From an uncultured Eubacteriales bacterium (lineage in GTDB: Bacteria; Bacillota; Clostridia; Christensenellales; CAG-138), in the NCBI GenBank assembly GCA_902789675.1, contig CADAPG010000007.1, positions 1 through 38,989 on the forward strand: a DNA stretch of 38,989 nucleotides, given 5' to 3'. Positions within the stretch are counted from its first letter, which is position 1. Every line of letters begins with the position of its first letter. Below the pieces are notes generated by a model, which was given only the letters and a program-made list of their open reading frames with translations, ran no database searches and was not told the DNA's origin. Positions 16,221-23,860 of the stretch are shown here, piece by piece. A program made the position numbers and the translations under genes.

Positions 16221-17231
16221 TTATTCTCCCTTCATGCCTATGACGGCGGTTTTCTTTTCGATGACGTCCCTGCAGAGCAGGATCGAATCGCCGATCGCCG
16301 CGTCGATGTCGTCGTCGGTGACGCCGAGGAATTCGCAGCCCTCGGATTTATCGATGAATAGGTTCGAACACATGATATCGGTAAACTTGACCATATGAAG
16401 ACCGCCCTGAATGTTGTGCTTCTTCTGCTCCTTCATGATCTTTCTGCCGCCGATCGCGTACATCCAGTTCGGGATCGTGACGATCTTCTTGTCGGGACAG
16501 CCGAGGTACTTGTGAACGATCTTCAACAGCTCCACCCACGTCAGGTTGTAATAGCCGATCGGATAGCAGTTGCCTCCGCGGTTTTTTTCGATCGCGCCCG
16601 CGATCGCCTGTCCGACCTGATGCACGGTCACCATCGTCGAACCGCCCTTCGGATACATCGTCACCTTCTTCATGCTCATCACGTTTTCAACGAGGAACAC
16701 CCACACCGGTTTTCTGCCCGGCTGCGTGCCGAAGATGTACGGAAGCTCCAGCACCGCAACGTCCATATCATCGGCAAACGCCATCGCCGCCGCCTCCTGA
16801 TCGATGCGGCTTTTGATATACGGATGCCATTTCGTGAGCTCCTTTTCCGGCCACTTCCTGGCGGCATAGGAGAAATACGAGCCGCAGATCGCAACGTGCT
16901 TCACACCGCACTCCCGGCAAAGCCCCAAAAGTCGCTTGACCGGGTCGATGTTGTATTTCTTATAGAGATCGTAGATCGGCGCAGGACCCTCCACGCGCTC
17001 GTCCACGCCCGCCGCAAAGACGAAGCCCTCGCAGCCCTGAAGATGCTTTTTCAGTTCCTCGTCGCTCATTTCCAGATAGTTGCCGAATTCGAGCTTCATT
17101 TCGTGCGGCAGCACCGCGCCGGTCGGCAGCGGCGGCAGCGCCAGAGACGATACCTCGTGCCCCCTCGCGATCAGTTCCTTTGCCGCCTCCGAGCCCAAAA
17201 GCCCCGTTCCGCCGATCATAAATACCTTCAT
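16221..17231 (-). CDS. NAD(P)-dependent epimerase/dehydratase-like protein
   Basis: A 336-residue extended-SDR relative. MKVFMIGGTGLLG (1-13) is the dinucleotide-binding P-loop. FAAGVDE and CGSYFSYAARKWPEKE follow; the usual YxxxK is not clear, the closest being Y-I-K-S-R in WHPYIKSR, so catalysis may differ from the norm. The second half has ELPYIFGTQPGRKP and GGSTMVTVHQVGQAIAGAIE, like NAD-dependent epimerases. ATG 17231 follows GAGGAGG; an upstream in-frame ATG lies in the promoter and is unlikely. It is the first gene of a pair with the 504-residue enzyme, divergent from a TetR gene. The two probably act on one compound. Confidence 0.85.
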   Translation of the reverse strand: MKVFMIGGTGLLGSEAAKELIARGHEVSSLALPPLPTGAVLPHEMKLEFGNYLEMSDEELKKHLQGCEGFVFAAGVDERVEGPAPIYDLYKKYNIDPVKRLLGLCRECGVKHVAICGSYFSYAARKWPEKELTKWHPYIKSRIDQEAAAMAFADDMDVAVLELPYIFGTQPGRKPVWVFLVENVMSMKKVTMYPKGGSTMVTVHQVGQAIAGAIEKNRGGNCYPIGYYNLTWVELLKIVHKYLGCPDKKIVTIPNWMYAIGGRKIMKEQKKHNIQGGLHMVKFTDIMCSNLFIDKSEGCEFLGVTDDDIDAAIGDSILLCRDVIEKKTAVIGMKGE

Positions 17232-17254
17232 GCTGCATACCTCCTCATGTGATA

Positions 17255-17310
17255 TTGACAGTTTGTCTGATTTCATGTATTATTATATCGACACTATGTT
17301 GAAATAACAA
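17255..17310. promoter_or_regulatory. Overlapping divergent promoters with paired TetR-type half-sites
   Basis: Rightward: TTGACA (17255-17260), 17 bp, TATTAT (17278-17283). Leftward: TTGTTA (17310-17305), 17 bp, TATAAT (17287-17282). The two -10 boxes overlap. Inverted repeats GACA-gtt-TGTC (17257-17267) and GACA-cta-TGTT (17290-17300) lie 33 bp apart, symmetric about the shared -10s. They fit an operator pair for the adjacent TetR protein; binding is inferred. Confidence 0.7.
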
Positions 17311-17402
17311 TCAGCAGATGATTTCAGAATGTCGCGACCTCGACATTCGGATCGGATCTGTTGAAATCCGGACAAAACTGTGAAAACTGACGGGAGGAAA
17401 GG

Positions 17403-17948
17403 ATGGCAGTCAAAAACAACCGGCGCGCGCAGATGACGCGCCTGCTTCTTCGGACGGCGCTCGTTGAGCTGATGCAGAAAAAGCCGTTCAGCGGGATCAC
17501 GATCAAGGAGATCTGCGAACAGGCGGATCTGAACCGGACGACCTTCTATCTGCACTATACCGACCAGTTTGCCCTGCTGTCGGACGTGGAAAATGAAGTC
17601 TATCAAAAGACGCTCGAATATCTGCAGAACGTCAGACCGACCGCCGACGCGCCGGGCATGATCGAAGCGTTTCTGCAGTACATCAAGGAGAACGCATCCC
17701 TGTTCCGCATCCTGTTTTTCGACGCGGGCAGCGAAGACTTCCGCAGCCGCTTCACCGAAAACATGCTGAAAAGCCTTCGCGTCAACATTCCCCTGTCCTG
17801 CGCCGCAGCGGAGGAGCCGTATATCCTCTGCTTTCTCATGCAGGGAAGCGTCCACATGATCATGGAATGGATCAAGCGCGGTTTCGACATGGAGCCCAAG
17901 CAGCTCGCGCTTCTGATCTTCCGCGCCTGCAACCGCGTCGCACCGTAA
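17403..17948 (+). CDS. TetR/AcrR-family regulator
   Basis: A 181-residue one-component regulator. The N-terminal TetR helix-turn-helix spans about residues 13-55, with FSGITIKEICEQADLNRTTFYLHYTDQFALL. The C-terminal ligand/dimer half resembles the DhaS-like TetR subgroup (FRILFFDAG, FLMQGSVHMIMEWIKRGFDM). ATG 17403 follows GGGAGGAAAGG. It is divergent from the epimerase pair and upstream of the GPH symporter on its own strand. The symmetric sites in the shared promoter suggest that it represses itself and the epimerases. The effector is unknown. Confidence 0.92.
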   Translation: MAVKNNRRAQMTRLLLRTALVELMQKKPFSGITIKEICEQADLNRTTFYLHYTDQFALLSDVENEVYQKTLEYLQNVRPTADAPGMIEAFLQYIKENASLFRILFFDAGSEDFRSRFTENMLKSLRVNIPLSCAAAEEPYILCFLMQGSVHMIMEWIKRGFDMEPKQLALLIFRACNRVAP

Positions 17949-17954
17949 AACAGA

Positions 17955-17981
17955 TCCGATCGGGAACGGAGTTTTTTTGAA
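17955..17981 (+). terminator. Weak terminator after tetR
   Basis: TCCG-ATCGGGAA-CGGA is followed by GTTTTTTT. The stem has only 4 bp, so readthrough into the symporter gene is likely. Confidence 0.4.
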
Positions 17982-18061
17982 GCCCGCGCAAGCGGCCGTA
18001 TTTCTTTTTGCCGTGAAGAGGATCCTCCGTCACCGAGCCGACGTTTCGGCGTGCAAATTCG

Positions 18062-18090
18062 TTGCAATCCGACGACGCTGATGCTATACT
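18062..18090 (+). promoter_or_regulatory. Promoter of GPH symporter gene
   Basis: TTGCAA (18062-18067), 17 bp and TATACT (18085-18090), with the start codon about 28 bases downstream. Confidence 0.7.
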
Positions 18091-18118
18091 GATACCGAAA
18101 ACTGACGCGGAGGTGACC

Positions 18119-19597
18119 ATGGAACAGCGCTATATCGCCCGCACCAGCGGACTGAAATTCAAGGATTATCTGGGATACGGATTGATCGACACGGCGGGAT
18201 GCCTCATCTTCAGCCTCGTCACAACGCTGCTGCAGAAGTATTACACCGACATTCTGCACCTGAGCCCGCTGTTCATCATGCTGATGTTCATCGGCGCGCG
18301 CATCTGGGACGCGATCAACGACCCGATCATGGGCCGCATTGCCGACACAAGAAAGCCGAAGGCGTCCGGACGCTATCGCCCGTGGGTGCTGTACGCCGCC
18401 GTGCCGCTGGCGATCTGCGGCGTGCTGATGTTTGTGAAGCTTCCGAACATGGGCGAACCCTCCTCAATGCTGTTCACCTGCATCTTTGCGACGGTCACCT
18501 ATGTGCTGTTCGGCATGGCGTACACGATGCTGCAGATCCCGTACGGCTCGCTGGCGTCCGTCGTCACGACCGACGACAGGGAGCGCAACAAGCTCTCGGT
18601 ATTCCGTTCGATCGGCGCGGCGCTCGGCTCGATCCCGGTGCTTCTGATCGCAAGCTTTGCCTATGCGGAGCGGCTCGACGCGTCCGGTGAGATCGTGATC
18701 GGCGAAAACGGAAAAGCGATCACCGATATGCAGTACAAGCCCGTCATCATCGGCGTGGTCGTCATGGCGGTCGTGTCCGCCGCGCTTTTGATCCTTGCCT
18801 ACACGATGAACCGCGAGCGCGTCAAGACCAAGCCGCAGCCGAAGGAACCGGGCGCGACGAAAAAGGCGATCGCGCTGCTGTTCAAGAATCGCGCGTTCGT
18901 GGCGATCAGCCTCGTTTCGATGCTGCTCCTTTCCGGGCAGATGTTCACGCAGAGCTTCTATACCTACCTCTTTGACGACTATTTCCATGCGAACTGGATG
19001 AACCTTGCGACACAGGCATGCACCTATTCGCCGATGCTGATCTTCATGTTCTTCCTGCCGAAGGCGGCAAGGAAGATCGGCAAAAAGGAGGTCACCGCCG
19101 TCGGGCTGACGCTCGCCGCGCTTGCAAACCTCATTCTTTTCTTCCTGCGCGGCATGGCGCCCAATAAACTCATGTGGATCTTCCTTGCGCTGAACTTTGT
19201 GAGCGGCTGCGGGCTCACGACGCTCGTTATGCAGCTGTGGGCGATGCTGACCGATTCGACCGACGACATCGAGGTCAAAACGGGCAGCCGCGACACCGGC
19301 ACCGCGTACTCGGTGTTCAACTTCTTCCGCAAGCTCGGGCAGGTGCTGTCCGCGATCTGCGTCAACGGCGCGCTCCTCGGCATGCACTACCGCTACGAAA
19401 AGGGCGCGGTGCAGACGCCGGAGAACCTGAAGATCATGTACGATCTCGCAACGCTGATCCCCGCCGTGCTGTTCGGCGTCATGGCTGTGCTGCTGTTTGT
19501 CGTGTATCCGCTTTCCAAGCGCAGAGTGCAGAAATTGCAGGAAGAAAAGGAACAGAATCTGAAGACGTCCTACGAACAGAACATCATCGACATCTGA
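18119..19597 (+). CDS. GPH-family sugar:cation symporter (MFS, MelB-like)
   Basis: A 492-residue membrane permease with twelve likely hydrophobic helices. Family marks are YGLIDTAGCLIFSLVTTLLQKYYTD in the first helix, WDAINDPIMGRIADTRK in the second loop (Asp residues in this region bind the cation in MelB) and GRYRPWVLY. The C-terminus is charged (KRRVQKLQEEKEQN). It would import a glycoside or uronide with Na+ or H+. ATG 18119 follows GCGGAGGTGACC. It sits between a TetR gene and, convergently, a GH31 glycosidase; transport of the GH31 substrate is plausible, since GPH permeases often bring in alpha-xylosides or alpha-galactosides. Confidence 0.92.
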   Translation: MEQRYIARTSGLKFKDYLGYGLIDTAGCLIFSLVTTLLQKYYTDILHLSPLFIMLMFIGARIWDAINDPIMGRIADTRKPKASGRYRPWVLYAAVPLAICGVLMFVKLPNMGEPSSMLFTCIFATVTYVLFGMAYTMLQIPYGSLASVVTTDDRERNKLSVFRSIGAALGSIPVLLIASFAYAERLDASGEIVIGENGKAITDMQYKPVIIGVVVMAVVSAALLILAYTMNRERVKTKPQPKEPGATKKAIALLFKNRAFVAISLVSMLLLSGQMFTQSFYTYLFDDYFHANWMNLATQACTYSPMLIFMFFLPKAARKIGKKEVTAVGLTLAALANLILFFLRGMAPNKLMWIFLALNFVSGCGLTTLVMQLWAMLTDSTDDIEVKTGSRDTGTAYSVFNFFRKLGQVLSAICVNGALLGMHYRYEKGAVQTPENLKIMYDLATLIPAVLFGVMAVLLFVVYPLSKRRVQKLQEEKEQNLKTSYEQNIIDI

Positions 19598-19609
19598 AAA
19601 AAACAATTG

Positions 19610-19641
19610 CGCCCGACCGGAGAACCGATCGGGCGTTTTTT
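19610..19641 (+). terminator. Intrinsic terminator after GPH gene
   Basis: CGCCCGACCGG and CCGATCGGGCG (19610-19635) pair except for one internal position and are followed by T6. An A run upstream may give some activity for the converging GH31 transcript. Confidence 0.85.
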
Positions 19642-19642
19642 G

Positions 19643-21646
19643 TTATATCTCTTTTTCAAACCACACCGGAGGGTCAGTCATTTGACACGGCACGGTCAAG
19701 GTCTCGCCGCCGGGGATCGCTTCCCCTTCCCCGCGCAGACGCCAGACGCCGAAGCGCGGCAGCGTGACGGTCACTTCCTTTGCGCCCTTGTCGAAGACGG
19801 GACAGACAAGGATCTTTTCCCCGCAGAGGAAGCAGTCGCTTTCCGGATCATAGGCGGGATCGTGCAGGAACACCGGACGCAGCAACGGAAGGTTTTCTTT
19901 GCGGCAGCGCTCGGCTTCGGCGTACAGCGTCGGGAGCAGCTTTTCTCTGAGATCGAAAAGCCGTTTCACCGCATCCATCCGCTCCGGATAAAGCCAAGGC
20001 ATGGTGGAGGGCTCGCCCGGTTTCCACGAATGCAGGGTCAACCGCGGCAGGAACACGCCGTACTGAAGCCAGCGCAGAAACAGTTCTTCCGAGGGCTTCG
20101 GTCCCGCAAAGCCACCGATATCCGGTCCGAAAAACCAGAAGCCGGAGAGCGCCATCGTCATGACCTGCCTGTGGTTCCGTCGAAGCTCGTCGAACGACGT
20201 AAAGTTGTCGCCGGTCCAGGTCGATGCGACCCGCTGCGTGCCTGCGATCGCGCAGCGCGAGACGTTGAACGGCTCCCGCACGCCCGCCTCTTCGCACGCT
20301 TCGCGGCTTGCCCGCGCCATGAGATATGAGAACAGCGGACGGATGCGCACGGCGGGCACGGGACGTCCGAAGCCGTCGCAGAGTACGCTTTCGTCCTGCA
20401 CGTCGTACTCGTTGTTGTCGTTCCAGATGTGCCGGTAACCCTTTTCGATAAGCTGCGTTTTCACGCAGTCCTTCCAGAACGCATACGTGCCGGGATTTGT
20501 GAAATCCAAATAGCTCGCCATGCCGCCCCAGAACGGGAACCGCGCGGGCGTTCCGTCGGCAAAATGCAGAAACCAGCCGTTTTCGGCGATCGTCTCATAC
20601 AGCGGATGTGTCGTCAGAAACGCGGGCTTGACGTTCGGGATCAGCGCGACGCCTTGCGCGTCGAAGTGCGCGGCAAGCGCTTCCGGAGACGGGATCTTGT
20701 CCGTGTTCCAGTGAAAGACGCAGCGGTCGTTTCCGATCTGCGTGTAGCCGCTACTGAGGTAAAACCCGCCGGGACGAATGCCGTGTTCTTCACATTGCGT
20801 CAAAAACCCCCGCAGTTTTGCGTCCGCGTCCGGCGCGTCGGTGTATTCCATCGTGCTGCCGCAGTACCGGAACGCCCACGCCGGAACCGTCGCGATCCCG
20901 CCGCACAGGGCGTTGAACCGCTGCACGATCTCCCGCGGCGTACCGAGAATCAGATAATAGACGAGATTTTCTTCCTCGAAGCGGATCGAATTGAACGGCT
21001 CGAAATAGTTGTTATGCCTGACGCCGAAATCGACGCTGCCGCCGCTGTAGGTATCGTAATACAGACCGTAGCTGCCCGCGCCGTGCTGACAGATATAAAA
21101 CGGGATCTGCTTATAGAGCGGATCGCTGTACGCTGCGGAAAAGCCCATGGAATCGGTCGCGGCAAGCTGAAATCTGCGGTTTGCCTTGTTCACCGGACCG
21201 CACTTGTCGCCGAGCCCGAAGATGCGCTGATCCGGGAATCGGTCGGTGTAATGCGCGCTGCCGCTGCCGAGCTCGCCCGCGAAGTTATACGCAAGCCCGC
21301 TGCGGTCGCGATACAGCACGCCCTTTTCGGTTTCCGCCGTGATGCGGAAGTTCCGTTTTTCGATCGTGAAATGCACGCCGGACAGCGCAAAGGAGACCGT
21401 TTCGTCCGTTTCCGTAACGGCGGGCGTCTCGTGCGCAAAGCCGTCGGTATCGAGCTTGTCGCGTCCTTTTAGCGGCATGATGCCGTCCGGACACACGCTC
21501 CATGTCGGCAGCAGACGGTCCGTTTTCAGAATCGCCACGCGCAGAATGTGATCAAAGAAATCGAGCCGCGCGGTCACCCCGTCCGCCTCGTAGACGCGAA
21601 CGGAGGGACCTTTTTCGGTCAGACGGAACCTGTGATCGAACTTCAT
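19643..21646 (-). CDS. GH31 alpha-glycosidase (alpha-glucosidase/alpha-xylosidase type)
   Basis: A 667-residue cytoplasmic retaining glycosidase. The N-terminal beta-sandwich contains FGLGDKCG (143-150) and LAATDSMG (161-168). The barrel starts near VPAWAFRYCGS (254-264). The nucleophile is Asp410 in HIWNDNNEYDV and the acid/base Asp480 in STWTGDNFTSF. FWFFGPDIGGFAG and LPRLTLHSWKPGEPSTMPW are further GH31 phrases. NDNNE replaces the common DMNE, so substrate choice may differ. ATG 21646 overlaps the esterase stop in ATGA, so translation is coupled. There is no signal peptide. Starch or isomalto-oligosaccharides and xyloglucan fragments are all possible. Confidence 0.9.
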   Translation of the reverse strand: MKFDHRFRLTEKGPSVRVYEADGVTARLDFFDHILRVAILKTDRLLPTWSVCPDGIMPLKGRDKLDTDGFAHETPAVTETDETVSFALSGVHFTIEKRNFRITAETEKGVLYRDRSGLAYNFAGELGSGSAHYTDRFPDQRIFGLGDKCGPVNKANRRFQLAATDSMGFSAAYSDPLYKQIPFYICQHGAGSYGLYYDTYSGGSVDFGVRHNNYFEPFNSIRFEEENLVYYLILGTPREIVQRFNALCGGIATVPAWAFRYCGSTMEYTDAPDADAKLRGFLTQCEEHGIRPGGFYLSSGYTQIGNDRCVFHWNTDKIPSPEALAAHFDAQGVALIPNVKPAFLTTHPLYETIAENGWFLHFADGTPARFPFWGGMASYLDFTNPGTYAFWKDCVKTQLIEKGYRHIWNDNNEYDVQDESVLCDGFGRPVPAVRIRPLFSYLMARASREACEEAGVREPFNVSRCAIAGTQRVASTWTGDNFTSFDELRRNHRQVMTMALSGFWFFGPDIGGFAGPKPSEELFLRWLQYGVFLPRLTLHSWKPGEPSTMPWLYPERMDAVKRLFDLREKLLPTLYAEAERCRKENLPLLRPVFLHDPAYDPESDCFLCGEKILVCPVFDKGAKEVTVTLPRFGVWRLRGEGEAIPGGETLTVPCQMTDPPVWFEKEI

Positions 21647-23001
21647 GTCTTCGGATCCCCCTTCGTCAGCATGTTCCTGAGCATCGTCCCGTAGTGCGCA
21701 TGCCCCATTTTTGTGCCCTTCGGCGCGAAGCGCAGAACGCGTGCGCGAAGTCCTCCCGCCGCTCTCTTCCATGCGGGAAGCCCTGCGCCGTTGGGATCGC
21801 CCTTTTTTGCAAAATTCGCAAGATAATCCAGCAGCTGACCGGACGCCTCGCGATCGCGCGCGCCGTACGGACGCCAGCTCTTTTCCAGCGTGCCGAGCGC
21901 GTATCTGAGGTCCGAGGAATGGAACGCGCGGTTGTCATCGCCGGGCGCGTTGATGTCAAAATAGTAGATATATGCGCCGTTTTTGCGTCCGTAACGGTTG
22001 CCGATCCAAGCCATGACCGGCGCATACATGTCGTTGTTGGTATAGCCGATGAGATAATCGAGCGGCAGCGGATCCTTGATCAGCTTGTCCACCGGACCTT
22101 TCAGAAGCACGCCGTCGATCACCGGCATCGTATAGTAGATCGCGTCCTTGCGGATCTCTTTCATCTTTTCGACCGTGTCGAACAGCGCGTCGAGCGAGGC
22201 GTTCTTCAGCGCGTCAAAGTCGGAAAACCCGCCGGTCTCCATAAACTGCAGCCAATAGCTTCGCGCGGTTTCCGCAGGCTTCGGCAGGGAAAACTTCGGG
22301 AAAAGCCCCGCGCCGCTCATCATCACCGCGCGGCGGAACAGCCCCCTGAGATCGGGATTCAGACACAGATACTGGATCGAGATCGCGCCCGCGCTCTGTC
22401 CCATCAGCGTGATGTTGTCCGGATCGCCGCCGAAATCCCTGATATGCGCGCTGACCCAGCGGACCGCCTGAAGCTGATCGTCAAGCCCGAGGTTGCCCTC
22501 TCTGCCGTACTGTGCTTTCAGCGCTTCGTGGCAGAGATAACCGAGGATCCCGACACGGTAGTTTGCAAAGACCGTGACGATCCCGCGCTCCGCAAGTGCA
22601 GAGCCGTCGAACGGGCTCTCCCAGTTGATGCCGGAATCGAACCCGCCGCCGTAAAAAAACAGGATCACCGGCGCGTTCTCTGCGTCCTTCGGCGCATAAA
22701 TATTGAGGTTCAGGCAGTCCTCGCCATAGGTGAATGTCTGCCCTTCGCGAAACTCCTTATGATAGAACCGCCGCACGGGATGCTCGAGATGTTCGTGCCA
22801 CGCGCGGTTCTGGGGGCACGCCGGACCGGGCGCCGTCGCGTCAAGCACGCCGTCCCATCGGTCGACCGGCGCAGCGTACGCAAAACGTTCCGCGCTTGCA
22901 AACGGTACGCCCATGAACCTGCGGCAGCGCGCATCCTCCAGACCGCGCAGCGTTCCGCACGCCGTATTCAAAAGAATCTCCTTTGCCGCTTCTCTTTGCA
23001 T
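21643..23001 (-). CDS. Carboxylesterase type B
   Basis: A 452-residue esterase of the cholinesterase-like family. The family signature EDCLNLNIYAP is at 94-104, the oxyanion loop YGGGF at 117-121, GNLGLDDQLQAVRWV at 169-183 and the nucleophile elbow GQSAG with Ser203. A late His in AFHSSDLRYALG is the likely catalytic base. It lacks a signal peptide and is somewhat shorter than the usual 480-500 residues. ATG 23001 follows AAAGGAGAGCGG. It has its own promoter and is translationally coupled to GH31. Removal of acyl groups from a glycoside before GH31 acts is a sensible reading, but unproven. Confidence 0.92.
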   Translation of the reverse strand: MQREAAKEILLNTACGTLRGLEDARCRRFMGVPFASAERFAYAAPVDRWDGVLDATAPGPACPQNRAWHEHLEHPVRRFYHKEFREGQTFTYGEDCLNLNIYAPKDAENAPVILFFYGGGFDSGINWESPFDGSALAERGIVTVFANYRVGILGYLCHEALKAQYGREGNLGLDDQLQAVRWVSAHIRDFGGDPDNITLMGQSAGAISIQYLCLNPDLRGLFRRAVMMSGAGLFPKFSLPKPAETARSYWLQFMETGGFSDFDALKNASLDALFDTVEKMKEIRKDAIYYTMPVIDGVLLKGPVDKLIKDPLPLDYLIGYTNNDMYAPVMAWIGNRYGRKNGAYIYYFDINAPGDDNRAFHSSDLRYALGTLEKSWRPYGARDREASGQLLDYLANFAKKGDPNGAGLPAWKRAAGGLRARVLRFAPKGTKMGHAHYGTMLRNMLTKGDPKT

Positions 23002-23039
23002 TGCCGCTCTCCTTTCGCTGTCCCGTCAGATCCCGTTAA

Positions 23040-23068
23040 AGTATACCACAGGCGCATCGGGTTTTCCA
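23040..23068 (-). promoter_or_regulatory. Promoter of esterase-GH31 pair
   Basis: On the minus strand TGGAAA (23068-23063), 17 bp with an extended TGG, then TATACT (23045-23040). The weak -35 is offset by the extended -10. Confidence 0.6.
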
Positions 23069-23074
23069 TCCGTT

Positions 23075-23099
23075 CTTTTGCCGTCACGTACGGCAAAAG
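23075..23099 (-). other. 10-bp perfect hairpin after membrane-protein gene
   Basis: CTTTTGCCGT-CACGT-ACGGCAAAAG is a strong stem just before the esterase promoter. It lacks a T run, so it may protect the 3' end of the upstream message rather than terminate it by the classic route. Confidence 0.5.
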
Positions 23100-23126
23100 C
23101 CGTCTCTCCGAACCGACCTGTCGCGG

Positions 23127-23789
23127 TCATTTCACGACCAGCTCGACCTTTTTCTTCTTCCGTTCCGGCAGCGGAAGCTTGTCCAGAATCCGACGATACA
23201 GGAGCAGCAGCACGACAAAGCCGACGACCGCAAGCACCACGATGCGCCAGACCTTCCACGGCTCCCAGAAATATCCGAGCAGTGCGTCCGCGGCGGTGAT
23301 CAGCAGCGCACCGCCGATCAGCCACGGCAGCTTTTTGCGGGAGAAGATCTTGCGGAGCGGCACGTTCGGAAACAGCAGCTTCCATACGAGCGCGAACAGA
23401 CCGATCAGCAGCGCTGCTTCCAGCAGAAAATGCAGCAAAAACTGACCGACCGGCGAATTCCACAGCGTCGTCAGCAGCGTGATCAGCACCTCCCCGACGC
23501 CCCACAGCGGCAGCAGCACCAATGCACGCACCGGCAGCGGAAGCGACTGCATGCGGATGCAGATGCGCTCGCGCAGCGTATACGGTTCGTACCGGTCCGT
23601 TTCGAGAACATAACTGCGGTGCTCTGTGCCGTCGACCACGCACACATGCGACGGATCCGGCGCGGAATTGTCCTCCGGTCTGAGCAGCTTTGCGGGATCC
23701 GCAACCGCCGTATTCACGAGCAGGCTCGCCGCGGCGACCGCGCCTGCCGCAGCCCGTTTCGCTGTTTTTTTGTGTGATTTGCTTTCCAT
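23127..23789 (-). CDS. Unknown multi-pass membrane protein
   Basis: I do not recognise this 220-residue protein. The start has a basic stretch then a hydrophobic AAAGAVAAASLLVNTAVA that may be a signal anchor. About 55 polar residues follow (including SAPDPSHVCVVDGTEHRSYVLETDRYEPYTLRERI), of which the middle looks extracytoplasmic. Hydrophobic stretches then lie near residues 81-104 (LPVRALVLLPLWGVGEVLITLL), 111-130, 150-165 and 175-195. The C-terminus is very basic (PERKKKKVELVVK). ATG 23789 follows GGAGGG. It lies 71 bases downstream of a membrane-anchored hydrolase in the same operon. The four-helix count is by eye. Confidence 0.75.
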   Translation of the reverse strand: MESKSHKKTAKRAAAGAVAAASLLVNTAVADPAKLLRPEDNSAPDPSHVCVVDGTEHRSYVLETDRYEPYTLRERICIRMQSLPLPVRALVLLPLWGVGEVLITLLTTLWNSPVGQFLLHFLLEAALLIGLFALVWKLLFPNVPLRKIFSRKKLPWLIGGALLITAADALLGYFWEPWKVWRIVVLAVVGFVVLLLLYRRILDKLPLPERKKKKVELVVK

Positions 23790-23860
23790 CGGAACCCTCC
23801 GTTTCAAAGGTTTGCAATCGGGACGTCCTCGCTTTCGTTTGCGCGAAAGCAGCGCCCGGA

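Noticed and set aside
16221-17276. Start of the second epimerase at the ATG near 17276
   Set aside because: It lies between the promoter -10 and the proven-looking GAGGAGG site; the dinucleotide-binding MKVFMIGG at 17231 is the natural N-terminus.
21502-23445. Long rightward frame opposite the esterase and membrane protein
   Set aside because: It crosses two real leftward genes and a promoter, has no ribosome site and no recognisable domain.
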